A stretch of 64,000 bases of DNA from positions 60,191 through 124,190 of the forward strand of contig SUYR01000004.1 of the NCBI GenBank assembly GCA_015060335.1, in the 5' to 3' direction. The notes under the pieces were generated by a model that had not been told where the DNA came from, did no database searches, and saw only the letters and a program-made list of their open reading frames with translations. Positions 38,717 to 51,406 of the stretch are shown here, piece after piece (position 1 is the stretch's first letter; each line of letters opens with the position of its first letter). The stretch comes from Bacteroidales bacterium (GTDB lineage Bacteria > Bacteroidota > Bacteroidia > Bacteroidales > UBA932). Made by a program: the position numbers and the translations under genes.

Positions 38717-39790
38717 CTAAAAGACATTTTCTTTCAGCTGTAAATGAACATGCTTTCCTTCTGAATCATCAACAGATTCTTCAATGAGTTCACACATGCC
38801 GACAAGAATAGCATAGCTCAAGTCTTCATCCAAGGAAGATTTATCGATATAAATCCGATTTGAATCGGGCAGCCATGCATCAACATTAAGATGAAGATTA
38901 TCGACTGACTTGGATACAAGAAGTCTGACTCCCTCATCCAAAGGTACGAGATTAAGGAATTCTTCCACTACAAGCTGAACGGAATGTACAGATTGAGGTC
39001 CGAGTTTATACCTGTTGCAGAAATTCTCTATTCTGGCATTCAGTTCCGGATAATCATACTTGGACGAATGGATTTCATAGACGAGATTCAGACAATGATC
39101 TATGTAATTTCTGGTGACACGATTCTGTGGTCTGTAGATTATCTGATCTGCAGTACCTGTCTCATAAATCTGCCCGTTATACATGAATGCGATCCTGTCA
39201 CTGACCTCGGCTGCCAGATCAAGACGATGGGTAACCATCACGATTGTCATCTTCTTTTTCTTCAGTTCCCTTATGACATCCATCACCTCGCTGGAAGACA
39301 CGGGATCCAGTGAAGAAGTCGGTTCATCAAGCAAGAGCACGTCTGGATTCATCATCAGACTTCTGGCTATAGCTACACGTTGACGCTGACCTAACGACAA
39401 GTGATCCGGATATTCTGAGCTCTTCTCCCATAGTCCAACAGTATCCAGCAGCTCCATTGCCTGTTTTTCTGCTTCCTCTTTGGAAATTCCCAGCACATTG
39501 ACGGGAGCGACAGTCATATTCTGAAGGACTGTAAGATGAGAAAACAGATTGTGCTCCTGAAAGACCATACCCATTCCATTATAGGTACCTTTTCGGGTAG
39601 AATTCACAGTTACAGAGCCTGAATCAATCGAAGTCAGACCTGCCATGCAGTTGAGAAGGGTACTTTTTCCCGACCCTGCATAACCGATTATCGACACAGT
39701 TTCGTTTCTGTATATATGCAACGAAACATCGTCCAGAATCCTTGAAGATCCAAAGGTCTTGGTAATATGGCTGACATCAATCATTTGCAA
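38717..39790 (-). CDS. ABC transporter ATP-binding protein (polar amino-acid type) with C-terminal GHKL/RsbW-like extension
   Basis: GYAGSGKSTLLNC, LSLGQRQRVAIARSLMMNPDVLLLDEPTSSLD; C-terminal ~120 aa with VQLVVEEFLNLV. Confidence 0.85.
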   Translation of the reverse strand: MQMIDVSHITKTFGSSRILDDVSLHIYRNETVSIIGYAGSGKSTLLNCMAGLTSIDSGSVTVNSTRKGTYNGMGMVFQEHNLFSHLTVLQNMTVAPVNVLGISKEEAEKQAMELLDTVGLWEKSSEYPDHLSLGQRQRVAIARSLMMNPDVLLLDEPTSSLDPVSSSEVMDVIRELKKKKMTIVMVTHRLDLAAEVSDRIAFMYNGQIYETGTADQIIYRPQNRVTRNYIDHCLNLVYEIHSSKYDYPELNARIENFCNRYKLGPQSVHSVQLVVEEFLNLVPLDEGVRLLVSKSVDNLHLNVDAWLPDSNRIYIDKSSLDEDLSYAILVGMCELIEESVDDSEGKHVHLQLKENVF

Positions 39791-40856
39791 ACACTATTGA
39801 ATACAACTTGAAGATACCCTCACGGATCGCCCATGAAAGCAGAAGGAATATTATCGACACAAGAAGTAAAGGGACAAGTACCTCGTAGGTCTGATTTCTT
39901 ATGATTTCCGTAACCTTTATCAAGTCGAGCTGAGCGATATATCCTGCATATGAAGTCGATCGGAGCAAAGATTTGGATGTTGCGGAAAGCAGGGGCAGCA
40001 TCGGTTTTACAGCTTGCGGGAGTATTATAAGACGATATTTCTTCCAACCTGTAAGACCAAGCATATGCGCAGCCTGATGTTGTCTTGGATCTATGAGACT
40101 CAGATGAACGGTAAATATATCGTAGAATGCCTTTGTAAAATATACTCCAAGCGATATTATGCACACAATGATACCACTTACCGGCACTGATGCAAAGACC
40201 ACATAGTAGAAGAAGAAGATCAGCACAATGGAAGGAAGATCCCGGATTGTCTTCACAATATAATGAAGGAGATCGAACACCTTTCTCATACGGGGCTGAT
40301 ATTCAAGATAAACCATGGATACCGCCAGAATCAGTGACAGGAGAAGACCAAAGACAAAAATTATTACTGTATTAAGGAGTCCTCTGCAGATAAGAAGCCA
40401 ATATGAGTCTGAAAGCAGACTTCTCTCTATACGGTACATTGTCTTCTCAAATAATCCCTGACCTGTGGAATCAGCTGAGCCACCCGGAAGTTTTCTCTTA
40501 TGGACAATTATATAGAAATCATCAGTCTCTGCCGTATCAGGATTAAGAAGTCTCAGCTCGTCACATACCGCAAGTAATATTTCCGCATCTTTTCTGTCAG
40601 CAATACCTGCATCGCATTTTCCTACATTAAGCGCGACTATGAACTCCGAGGCATTCTTGAATGTAACGAATTCCGCATCTGGCATACGCCTGGAGAGGCA
40701 GTCCTCGTCATGACCACCATCGATACGCGCGAGGCGGCCATCAGCGATATCTGATTCACTGACATATACATATCGTGGCTCGTCACCGGACTTGCCGGCG
40801 CACGAGCAGCACAATATGAGAATAAATGCTAAGAGAAATGTCCTGACCAGGCGCAT
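39777..40856 (-). CDS. Amino-acid ABC transporter permease with N-terminal lipoprotein/short substrate-binding-like region
   Basis: Lipobox LILCCSCAG; permease LLICRGLLNTVIIFVFGLLLSLILAV...AYFTKAFYDIF, EAA-like loop QHQAAHMLGLTGWKKYRLIILPQA. Confidence 0.82.
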   Translation of the reverse strand: MRLVRTFLLAFILILCCSCAGKSGDEPRYVYVSESDIADGRLARIDGGHDEDCLSRRMPDAEFVTFKNASEFIVALNVGKCDAGIADRKDAEILLAVCDELRLLNPDTAETDDFYIIVHKRKLPGGSADSTGQGLFEKTMYRIERSLLSDSYWLLICRGLLNTVIIFVFGLLLSLILAVSMVYLEYQPRMRKVFDLLHYIVKTIRDLPSIVLIFFFYYVVFASVPVSGIIVCIISLGVYFTKAFYDIFTVHLSLIDPRQHQAAHMLGLTGWKKYRLIILPQAVKPMLPLLSATSKSLLRSTSYAGYIAQLDLIKVTEIIRNQTYEVLVPLLLVSIIFLLLSWAIREGIFKLYSIVFAND

Positions 40857-40868
40857 GACCGCTTGGCT

Positions 40869-41711
40869 TTATAGATTAGCCGTCTTTGCAGCAACTTCTG
40901 CTGCAACCTTTGCGTAATTCTCGGTTGAATCAGCGAAAAGGATTCCGCGCGAAGAGTTGATAAGCAGGCCGCCATGGTCATTTGCACCATTTGCGATAAC
41001 TTCTTCTGCAGAACCACCCTGAGCACCTACACCTGGAACAAGGAAGAAATTGTCCGGGCAGAAGCTGCGGAGTTCCTGAAGTTTGTCAGCCTTGGTAGCT
41101 CCTACTACGAACATCATGTTGTCCGGAGTAGATATCTCCATCATCTCTTCCATCACTGCCTGATACAATGGTTTGCCATCCTTCTGGGCTGTCTGGAACT
41201 GATATGCAGAGGCATTTGAAGTAAGAGCCAATACAATAGCCCATTTATCCTTATATTCAAGGAACGGAGTCACACTGTCCGCACCCATGTATGGTGCAAT
41301 TGTAACTGCATCGAAATCCATCGCCTCGAAAAAAGCCTGTGCATACATCTTGGCCGTATTTCCTATATCACCTCTCTTTGCATCAGCTATAAGGAAAATT
41401 TCAGGATACTTGCTGCGGATATAGTCAACTGTAGCATCCAATGCACGCATACCGTCGATGCCATAGCACTCGTAGAATGCAAGGTTAGGCTTGTATGCTA
41501 CGCAATGTGGAGCCGTAGCATCGATTATCGCCTTGTTGAACTCTACAATCGAACGGGCCTTACCCTTGTACAGCTCGCCTTTGATAGCAAGTTCTCCACT
41601 GTTAGCCAATGCCTTGACATGATCCGGCATCTTGTTGAAATCGACATCAAGACCTACACAGAGCATGCTCTTCTTGGCCTGGATCTGTTCAAATAATTGT
41701 TTTCTGTTCAT
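40869..41711 (-). CDS. pyrF: Orotidine 5'-phosphate decarboxylase
   Basis: LCVGLDVDFNKMP, IADAKRGDIGNTAKMYA, VPGVGAQGG. Confidence 0.94.
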   Translation of the reverse strand: MNRKQLFEQIQAKKSMLCVGLDVDFNKMPDHVKALANSGELAIKGELYKGKARSIVEFNKAIIDATAPHCVAYKPNLAFYECYGIDGMRALDATVDYIRSKYPEIFLIADAKRGDIGNTAKMYAQAFFEAMDFDAVTIAPYMGADSVTPFLEYKDKWAIVLALTSNASAYQFQTAQKDGKPLYQAVMEEMMEISTPDNMMFVVGATKADKLQELRSFCPDNFFLVPGVGAQGGSAEEVIANGANDHGGLLINSSRGILFADSTENYAKVAAEVAAKTANL

Positions 41712-41761
41712 AATCAGATTTCTCCACTCGCTTCACTCTGTCGAAATGACAAAGTGAAATA

Positions 41762-43108
41762 TTAATAATACTTATAAAACAATGCAATAGCTTCCATCCC
41801 GGCAAAAAGCTGTTTGAGAAGATAGCTTTCATTTGGAGAATGGATGGTATCCCTTTCGAGACCGAATCCCATCAGAAGAGGATCGATTCCAAGAATACGC
41901 TGAAGATCAGCAAGAATAGGTATCGAACCGCCTCCACGGGACGGCACGGGCTCTATGCCATATACCTCTGTCATAGCCTTTTCCGCTGCCTTGTACGCTG
42001 GAGAGGATATAGGAATAAGGAAACCGTCTCCACCATGATGCGGCATGACTTCCACCTTCACATAATCAGGAGCAATCGATTTGAAATGTTCCTCAAAAAG
42101 CCTTGTTATTGTGGCGCTGTCCTGATTTGGTACCAGTCTCATAGAGATCTTGGCATGTGCCACTGACGGAAGGACAGTCTTGGCTCCTTCGCCTGTATAA
42201 CCGCCCCAAATGCCGTTTACATCCAGGCACGGACGGATACCTGTCCTTTCAAGTGTAGAATATCCTGCCTCACCTTTCACCTCGTTTATATCAAGGAACT
42301 CCTTATACTCATCAATGTCAAACGGAGCACGTGAGAGTTTTGCCCTGTCCTCTGCAGAAAGTTCCACTACATCATCATAGAAGCCCTTTACTGTAATATG
42401 ACCGTCGTTGTCGATAAGGGATGATATCATATCACAGAGAACATTGATAGGATTTGCGACAGCACCACCGTAATGACCTGAATGAAGATCCTTGTTTGGA
42501 CCAGTCACCTTTACTTCCACATACGAAAGTCCACGCATTCCACAGTTGATGGAAGGGACCGATTCCGAAATCATGGTTGTATCAGAAACCAGGATTATAT
42601 CTGCGGCAAGAAGTTCCTTGTTGGCAGATGCCCATGCTGCAAGAGAAGGGCTGCCGATCTCTTCCTCACCTTCGAGAATGAACTTTACATTATGCTTGAG
42701 TTTATCCTGACGGACCATGAACTCGAATGCCTTGATATGCATGAAAAGCTGGCCCTTATCATCGTTTGCACCCCTTGCATAGATAGCGCCATCACGGATC
42801 TCCGGCTCGAACGGGTCTGAATGCCACAGTTCTATCGGATCGACCGGCTGCACGTCATAATGTCCGTAAACAAGCACAGTAGGAAGCGACGGATCCACAA
42901 GTTTCTGTCCGAACACAACTGGATGTCCTGCTGTAGGATACACATCAGCCTGGTCTGCACCAGCCTCCTTCAAGAGTTCCACAAGGCGTTCTGCACATAA
43001 AAGCATGTCACCCTTGTGCTGCTCAAGAGAACTGACAGAAGGGATTCTCAATAACGAGAAAAGTTCCTCAATAAAACGCTCCTTATTAGTTTCAATGTAT
43101 TGTTTCAT
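41762..43108 (-). CDS. M20 family dipeptidase
   Basis: VLVYGHYDVQPVDPIELWHSDPFEP, YARGANDDKGQ, EGEEEIGSPSL; start at MKQYIETNKERF. Confidence 0.92.
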   Translation of the reverse strand: MKQYIETNKERFIEELFSLLRIPSVSSLEQHKGDMLLCAERLVELLKEAGADQADVYPTAGHPVVFGQKLVDPSLPTVLVYGHYDVQPVDPIELWHSDPFEPEIRDGAIYARGANDDKGQLFMHIKAFEFMVRQDKLKHNVKFILEGEEEIGSPSLAAWASANKELLAADIILVSDTTMISESVPSINCGMRGLSYVEVKVTGPNKDLHSGHYGGAVANPINVLCDMISSLIDNDGHITVKGFYDDVVELSAEDRAKLSRAPFDIDEYKEFLDINEVKGEAGYSTLERTGIRPCLDVNGIWGGYTGEGAKTVLPSVAHAKISMRLVPNQDSATITRLFEEHFKSIAPDYVKVEVMPHHGGDGFLIPISSPAYKAAEKAMTEVYGIEPVPSRGGGSIPILADLQRILGIDPLLMGFGLERDTIHSPNESYLLKQLFAGMEAIALFYKYY

Positions 43109-43124
43109 AATTATAGTGGTTTTC

Positions 43125-43955
43125 CTATTGTCTTGATTCAGCAAGCATTTCGCCAAGTTCCTCTATATCCCTGCATATCAGAGACGGCTGACGAGGGGCT
43201 TTGCGTGCGGTCTCCAATGTAGTCTCACCCGAGAGAACAAGTACTCCGAATGCACCGGCATTGTGAGCCATAGCTATATCTGTATATATCCTGTCTCCTA
43301 CCATTGCAATCTGAGAGGGCTCAAGATTCATCCTTGAACATATGCCGCTAAGCATATTCGGATCCGGCTTGCCTAATGTAACATCCGGCTTTCGGCCTGT
43401 AGCTCCTTCCAGACAACGACATATCGATCCACAGTCAACAAGAACAGTCCTCTGGTCGGTAGGGCAGACAAGGTCCGGATTGGTTGCAAGATAAGTGACA
43501 CCTTGAGATATCCACCATGCAGCACGACAAAGTCTGTTGTAATCCAAAGTCATGTCGAAAGATGCCACAATTATATCGGGCACATCATCAGGATCGTCCG
43601 ATGTCGGGATGAATCCGGCCTCTTCAAACTGAGAGATCATGGATGGAGTTCCAAGAAGGAAAAGCTTGCGGGCAGAGGGATAATTGTTCTTTATGTAATC
43701 AATTGTAGCAATTGTTGTGGTGTACATCTGCTCCGGCTCACAAGGAATACCCATAACATCAAGTTTATGAAGATAATCTGCAAGAGACTTCGACGGATTA
43801 TTCGTCAGGAAGGAATAGGTTATTCCCATATCGGTCAGTCTCTTGAGAAAAGAGATAGTATAAGGGAATATTGTATTGCTCAAGTAAATGGTACCATCCA
43901 TATCAAGAGCTACGTGCCTGATACCGGCAAGCTGGTTCTTCAATTCCTGTGTCAT
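43125..43955 (-). CDS. HAD-IIA family hydrolase (NagD-like)
   Basis: HVALDMDGTIYLSNTIFP, SFLTNNPSKS, MVGDRIYTDIAMAHNAGAFGVLVLSGET; start at MTQELKNQL. Confidence 0.88.
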   Translation of the reverse strand: MTQELKNQLAGIRHVALDMDGTIYLSNTIFPYTISFLKRLTDMGITYSFLTNNPSKSLADYLHKLDVMGIPCEPEQMYTTTIATIDYIKNNYPSARKLFLLGTPSMISQFEEAGFIPTSDDPDDVPDIIVASFDMTLDYNRLCRAAWWISQGVTYLATNPDLVCPTDQRTVLVDCGSICRCLEGATGRKPDVTLGKPDPNMLSGICSRMNLEPSQIAMVGDRIYTDIAMAHNAGAFGVLVLSGETTLETARKAPRQPSLICRDIEELGEMLAESRQ

Positions 43956-43956
43956 A

Positions 43957-45159
43957 TTACAATCTGTTCTTTGCATATTCCAATGTAAGGACAAACTCCT
44001 CTTTATTTTCTGACGGGGCATCATACATGGCATCTGTCATGATGCGTTCGCAGATGGAACGAAGTCCACGCGCACCGAGTCTGTTGGCAATCGATGTATC
44101 CACAATCAGATCCAGCACCTCAGGCTCGACGGTAAGCTTGATGCCATCAAGTTCAAACATCTTCTCATACTGTCTCATGAGAGCATTCTTTGGCTCTGTA
44201 AGAATTCTCTTCAAAGCCTCTCTGTCAAGATGCTCGAGATTCGTGATGACAGGAAGACGGCCTATTATCTCCGGAATAAGTCCATAAGCCCTGAGATCCT
44301 GAGCCTCTACATATTGAAGCAGATTATCCTTATCGACTTTCTGCTTTCCAGATGCTCCGAAACCGATCACCTGAGTATTGAGTCTCTGTGCGATCTTCCT
44401 TTCTATTCCTTCAAATGCACCACCGCAGATGAAAAGTATATTCTGGGTATTTACATGCAGGAACTCCTGCTCCGGATGCTTGCGTCCTCCCTTTGGCGGG
44501 ACATTGACCACTGCACCTTCCAGGAGCTTGAGCATAGCCTGCTGCACACCCTCACCGGAGACATCACGGGTAATGGACGGATTGTCACTCTTGCGGGCTA
44601 TCTTGTCTATCTCGTCAATGAATACGATTCCTCTTTCCGCCTTTGCCACATCAAAATCCGCCTCCTGAAGAAGACGTGTCAGAATGCTCTCCACGTCTTC
44701 ACCCACATATCCGGCTTCAGTAAGTACAGTGGCATCGACAATAGTGAAAGGCACATCCAGCAACTTTGCTATAGACTTGGCCATCAGCGTCTTACCTGTA
44801 CCGGTAGGACCGACCATCAGGATATTCGACTTTTCAAGTTCCAGATCACGGGTGTCATCCACATTGTGATTGATACGCTTATAATGGTTATAGACAGCGA
44901 CTGAAAGCAGCTTCTTCGCCCTGTCCTGACCAATGACATACTGATCAAGGAACTCATGTATTTCCTTTGGTTTCTTCAAAGAATCTATCTTTCCAAGCGG
45001 CCTTGAAACAGGCTCAGACACTTCTTCGATATAACCCTGGGCCAACTTCACGCAATCCGAACATATACATGCATCCATTCCCTGCAGAAGAAGAGGAACT
45101 TCCTTCTCACTCCTGCCACAGAACATGCAGTATCTGGTCTGTTTAGTAGATTTAGCCAT
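43957..45159 (-). CDS. clpX: ATP-dependent Clp protease ATP-binding subunit ClpX
   Basis: Zinc finger [51 protein letters not shown]. Confidence 0.96.
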   Translation of the reverse strand: MAKSTKQTRYCMFCGRSEKEVPLLLQGMDACICSDCVKLAQGYIEEVSEPVSRPLGKIDSLKKPKEIHEFLDQYVIGQDRAKKLLSVAVYNHYKRINHNVDDTRDLELEKSNILMVGPTGTGKTLMAKSIAKLLDVPFTIVDATVLTEAGYVGEDVESILTRLLQEADFDVAKAERGIVFIDEIDKIARKSDNPSITRDVSGEGVQQAMLKLLEGAVVNVPPKGGRKHPEQEFLHVNTQNILFICGGAFEGIERKIAQRLNTQVIGFGASGKQKVDKDNLLQYVEAQDLRAYGLIPEIIGRLPVITNLEHLDREALKRILTEPKNALMRQYEKMFELDGIKLTVEPEVLDLIVDTSIANRLGARGLRSICERIMTDAMYDAPSENKEEFVLTLEYAKNRL

Positions 45160-45162
45160 CTG

Positions 45163-45828
45163 TTATCTCTTCTTTGTAAGTATCTCGTCTATCATTCCGT
45201 ACTCGAGTGCCTCCTGAGATGTCATCCAGAAGTCACGGTCTCCGTCAGCATATATCTTCTCTACAGGTTGACCAGAATGCTCTGAAATGATAGTATAAAG
45301 TTCGTTCCTTGTCTTTTCTATTTCCTGAGCTGCAATGAGAATATCAGACGCCTGCCCGCGAGCACCGCCAAGAGGCTGATGTATCATCACTCGAGAATGC
45401 TTGAGGGCCGACCTCTTTCCCTGAGCACCGGCACAGAGAAGTACAGAGCCCATAGATGCAGCCATTCCGGTACAGATAGTCGCGACATCAGGCTCGATGA
45501 TCTGCATTGTATCATAGATGCTCAATCCCGAATGTACCTGACCACCTGGAGTATTGATATACAGAGATATATCGCTCGTACTGTCGCTCGACGCAAGGAA
45601 AAGAAGCTGAGCTGTGATGATATTGGCAACATCGTCATCAATCGGAACACCAAGGAAAATGATCCTGTCCATCATCAGACGGCTGAACACATCCATCGAC
45701 GCTACATTCAGCTGTCGTTCCTCTATGATGGTAGGATTGATATAACCGTCAAGAACTGACTGATAACGATGCATGGTCATAGAGCTGATTCCATGCTCAA
45801 GACGTGCGTATTTATCAAATTCTTTCAT
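45163..45828 (-). CDS. clpP: ATP-dependent Clp protease proteolytic subunit
   Basis: INTPGGQVHSGLSIYDTMQ, CTGMAASMGSVLLCAG, HSRVMIHQPLGG; start at MKEFDKYARLEHG. Confidence 0.95.
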   Translation of the reverse strand: MKEFDKYARLEHGISSMTMHRYQSVLDGYINPTIIEERQLNVASMDVFSRLMMDRIIFLGVPIDDDVANIITAQLLFLASSDSTSDISLYINTPGGQVHSGLSIYDTMQIIEPDVATICTGMAASMGSVLLCAGAQGKRSALKHSRVMIHQPLGGARGQASDILIAAQEIEKTRNELYTIISEHSGQPVEKIYADGDRDFWMTSQEALEYGMIDEILTKKR

Positions 45829-45838
45829 ATGATCATAT

Positions 45839-45864
45839 AAAAAAGCCGGCTCATGCGAGCCGGC
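45839..45864 (-). terminator. Intrinsic terminator downstream of tig
   Basis: Minus strand GCCGGCTCGCATGAGCCGGC followed by T-run. Confidence 0.8.
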
Positions 45865-45873
45865 CTGCATAAA

Positions 45874-47181
45874 TTATTTCAACTCGCGGAATTTCTCAAC
45901 CGAGATCTTCTTCTTCTTGAGGGTAACCACCTCACGTACTGCAGCGAATGTCTTTTCATTCTCCACCTGGTCGAGGATTCTTCTACCCTGCTCTTCCTGT
46001 GAAAGGATATTCTTAGCGAATGACTCAAGCTGTTCGTCAGGAACATTGTTCATTCCGTACATTGCGAACTGATATGCAGCAAAACCCTTTGCACTTGCAA
46101 GAAGGTCAGCCTCCTCTATCTTCACCTCATACTTGTTCATGAGATAGCTGCGTACCATCTGCCACTTGTAGTCAGCGATGAAAAGATCCCAATCCTTCTC
46201 GATGTCCTCCATTGAGAACTTACCCTCATTCACAACATATACCCATCTCTTGAGGAACTTCTCGGCTACAGTGACATCTGCCTTCTCAAGAAGGAACGTC
46301 TTTGCATCCTTTGAGAAACGGAAATCAGCCTCCTGAGCATACTCGGCACGGATTCTCTCCTCAATCTTAGCATTGAACTCTGCCTCTGTCTTGACGCCGA
46401 ATATCTTTTCGAAAGTTTCCTCAACGAGAGGTGCGTTCACAAATGTCTTGACATTCTTCACAGTCATCTTGAACATAGGATCAAGGTTGGCAAGCTCTTC
46501 CTTGCTGACCTTAAGCATTGACGAACGGTCAGTCTCGTTCTCGAACGCCTCATTAACGTTAACGTCGAGCACATCACCGGCCTTCACACCTACGAATGAT
46601 GCTCTTGCTGCCTCTGCCACATTACGGAGAGCTACATATGTTCCTTCTACCTTCATGTCGCCCTGCTCGAAGTCCACGATGATGAAGTCCTCCTCCTTTG
46701 CAGCCTCACCGTCCTCAAGAGAACCGTACTGCTTGAGAAGATTGTTCTTCATCTCGTTCTTTGCAGCCTCAGTAACTGTTATTGTATAATAAGGAACCTC
46801 ATCAGCAGATGAAAGCTCGAAAGAGACCTCCGGATTAAGAGCAAGGTCAAACTTGAAGTTGAAGTCATTGCCGTCGTTCCACTCGTTCTGGATATGCTCC
46901 TCACTTGGAAGCGGCTCTCCGAGTACGCGGAAATTGTTCTCCTGAATGTAATTGTTAAGTCCCTCAGCAATCACATCGTTGACTGCATCAACAAGAGCAG
47001 TCTGTCCGTACATCTTCTCTACGAGAGACATAGGCACCATACCCTTTCTGAAACCTTTGATCTCAGCCTTCTTTCTATACTCGCTGAGTCTCTTCTTTCT
47101 GCTGTCTGAATAATCCTCCTTTGTAACTGTGAGCGCAAGCTCGAGATTCAGATCATCAATTCTGTTCTGTTCAATTTTCAT
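45874..47181 (-). CDS. tig: Trigger factor
   Basis: KRLSEYRKKAEIKGFRKGMVPMSLVEKMYG; upstream of clpPX; start at MKIEQNRIDDL. Confidence 0.93.
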   Translation of the reverse strand: MKIEQNRIDDLNLELALTVTKEDYSDSRKKRLSEYRKKAEIKGFRKGMVPMSLVEKMYGQTALVDAVNDVIAEGLNNYIQENNFRVLGEPLPSEEHIQNEWNDGNDFNFKFDLALNPEVSFELSSADEVPYYTITVTEAAKNEMKNNLLKQYGSLEDGEAAKEEDFIIVDFEQGDMKVEGTYVALRNVAEAARASFVGVKAGDVLDVNVNEAFENETDRSSMLKVSKEELANLDPMFKMTVKNVKTFVNAPLVEETFEKIFGVKTEAEFNAKIEERIRAEYAQEADFRFSKDAKTFLLEKADVTVAEKFLKRWVYVVNEGKFSMEDIEKDWDLFIADYKWQMVRSYLMNKYEVKIEEADLLASAKGFAAYQFAMYGMNNVPDEQLESFAKNILSQEEQGRRILDQVENEKTFAAVREVVTLKKKKISVEKFRELK

Positions 47182-47268
47182 ATTTATCTTATTTAATACT
47201 TTTCTGCCTGTGCGCAACGCGCGGAATTAGCCCGCAAATTTAATCATTCTGCAGGATATTTCAAAATA

Positions 47269-49302
47269 TCATTTCCTGCCCTTTCTCTTAGGATAAGCTA
47301 CCCTTGAATGATGCATCTGCATGAGGTATGACTTGATGACATCCTTCAGAATATTAAGTTCCCTGAGAGAGATATCTGCATTGGACAGCTGACAATCATC
47401 CACCTTTCCTTCAATTATGCGGTCAACCAGAGCAGATATATTTTCCTGAGAATAGTCCTTCAGGCTCCTTGATGCAGCCTCTATTGTATCGCAAAGCATG
47501 AGGATCACCTGTTCCTTTGTAGTCGGCTTGACACCATCATAGTAGAAGTCTGCCACATCCTCGGGATCTCCTCCCTCGTTAAGGTATTTATTGTAGAAAT
47601 ATGCAGTGTTGGTAGTCCCGTGATGTGTCTGTATGAAATCCTTCAACACCTGTGGCAATCCATATTTGTCGGCAAGAGCCAGACCGTCAGAGACGTGTCT
47701 GATTATTTCCTGCGCACTTTCCTTTGGAGAAAGGTCTGCATGAAAACGTACCCCCGGAGCCTCATTCTCAGTGAAGCACTGCGGATTTGCAATCTTTCCG
47801 ATGTCGTGATATAGGGCTCCGGCACGCACCAGAGGCACATAAGCATCTATAGAACGAGCTGCTGCATCAGCCAGATTCATCACCTGAAGAGAATGCTGGA
47901 ATGTACCCGGAGCCTTGTCTGCGAGCATTCTCAGAAGCTTGTTGCTGGTATCACTGAGTTCCACCAGCTTCGACGCCGACACAAGCATGAAGAGCTTTTC
48001 AAACAGATATATGAGAGGATATCCGGCCACAAGCAGAAGTGCACTTAGAGCCATATCAATCACTACAGAGTAATCATGAAGACTGTCAAGCCCCTCTATG
48101 AAGCGGAAGGCCGTCCAGACGAACACCATTACAAAGAATACGATGAATGCAGTGACAAACTGAAGCCAGCCCCTGTTGAACTTCTCGAATACGAATATGC
48201 CCACTGTACCTGCCACAAGATTTATCATGAACAGCTCCACACCGTCCGGAGCAAGAAGCAGCGCAGGTAGAAGCGAAATGAAATACATTATGAAGACCAT
48301 CCTCTTCTTGAAGAAGGCAAGGAGATATAGAGCCACCAGGGCAAACGGAAGCATATAGAACACTTCCGGATTGAACCTCGCAGCCAGAGATGCTCCTATT
48401 GCAGCAATGGAGAACACAAGCAAGAGATAAAGATATTTGTTGAATTCTCCGAAAATCTTCCAGTTGCAGTAATATATGGCGAGGAAAAGGAGGATAACAA
48501 GACATAGTGAGATAAGGATATTACCGACCCATAAGAAAATCGGATTACCATAATATCCCACGCTCGCCTCATATTCCGCCTTATACGAATCCAGAATCTG
48601 GACAGCTTCTGCAGTGACGAGGTCCCCATTGGAAATGATGGTCTGACCAGCCCTGAAGACACCTCTTGTCTTTGATATATTGTCCAGACTTTCCTTATGC
48701 ATTAGGTCAGTAGCCTTCTGGTCATATGTAAGATCCGGCTCGATCAGTCTCGACAGGTCCGTCCTGCTGAACAGAGAATCCATATCAGATCGTCTGACCA
48801 TGGAAGATAGAGATCCATAGAGCTGTTTTCCAGCCGACTCAATCGTATAGACCTCCACGACAGGCACTTTATCGATTCTACGGTCTCTCTGGACTATCAT
48901 CAGTCTGGAAGCAGCAGAATCCTTCTGACCGGGAGCAGCCGACACAACTCCCTTTGAATATATTTCCGTCAGTTCCGAAGCTATTCTCGGACGTATGAAC
49001 TCATACCTTCCGAGATCAGTATTCCCAAGAAGGTCCATCGACCTGCGGAATACCGAAGCATCGTGCCTGTAATATGGGATTACAGACACATTGCTGAGAT
49101 CCTCAGCAAGCTGAAGTTCAGTCTTCAAAATAGGAAAGTCAAACTGAGACACAAGTGTCTCATACATCCAGGTATCACCTTTCTTATAATCATAATTGAA
49201 CTTCGACGCCCTCGGCATCAGGACCACCAGCAAGGCAAGCAGCAACAGAAGCGGAAGGTAAACCCTGAATTTCTTCGGAAAGTATTTCTTCTCCATATGC
49301 AA
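47269..49302 (-). CDS. 7TM-HD family membrane phosphohydrolase (PgpH/YqfF-like)
   Basis: N-terminal extracytoplasmic region, multiple TMs, LRMLADKAPGTFQHSLQVMNLADAAARSI...GALYHDIGKI HD motif. Confidence 0.88.
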   Translation of the reverse strand: MHMEKKYFPKKFRVYLPLLLLLALLVVLMPRASKFNYDYKKGDTWMYETLVSQFDFPILKTELQLAEDLSNVSVIPYYRHDASVFRRSMDLLGNTDLGRYEFIRPRIASELTEIYSKGVVSAAPGQKDSAASRLMIVQRDRRIDKVPVVEVYTIESAGKQLYGSLSSMVRRSDMDSLFSRTDLSRLIEPDLTYDQKATDLMHKESLDNISKTRGVFRAGQTIISNGDLVTAEAVQILDSYKAEYEASVGYYGNPIFLWVGNILISLCLVILLFLAIYYCNWKIFGEFNKYLYLLLVFSIAAIGASLAARFNPEVFYMLPFALVALYLLAFFKKRMVFIMYFISLLPALLLAPDGVELFMINLVAGTVGIFVFEKFNRGWLQFVTAFIVFFVMVFVWTAFRFIEGLDSLHDYSVVIDMALSALLLVAGYPLIYLFEKLFMLVSASKLVELSDTSNKLLRMLADKAPGTFQHSLQVMNLADAAARSIDAYVPLVRAGALYHDIGKIANPQCFTENEAPGVRFHADLSPKESAQEIIRHVSDGLALADKYGLPQVLKDFIQTHHGTTNTAYFYNKYLNEGGDPEDVADFYYDGVKPTTKEQVILMLCDTIEAASRSLKDYSQENISALVDRIIEGKVDDCQLSNADISLRELNILKDVIKSYLMQMHHSRVAYPKRKGRK

Positions 49303-49360
49303 TCAGCAGTTAAATCAAAAACTAATAGTCCGTCCCCCAAGGGAACGGAACTATCAATAA

Positions 49361-51367
<2,007 letters not shown>

Positions 51368-51406
51368 TTATCATTAAATCAATCGGACAAAAATAGCAAT
51401 TTTTTC

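Noticed and set aside
44230-44904. 224-aa plus-strand ORF antisense to clpX
   Set aside because: Shadow ORF opposite highly conserved clpX.
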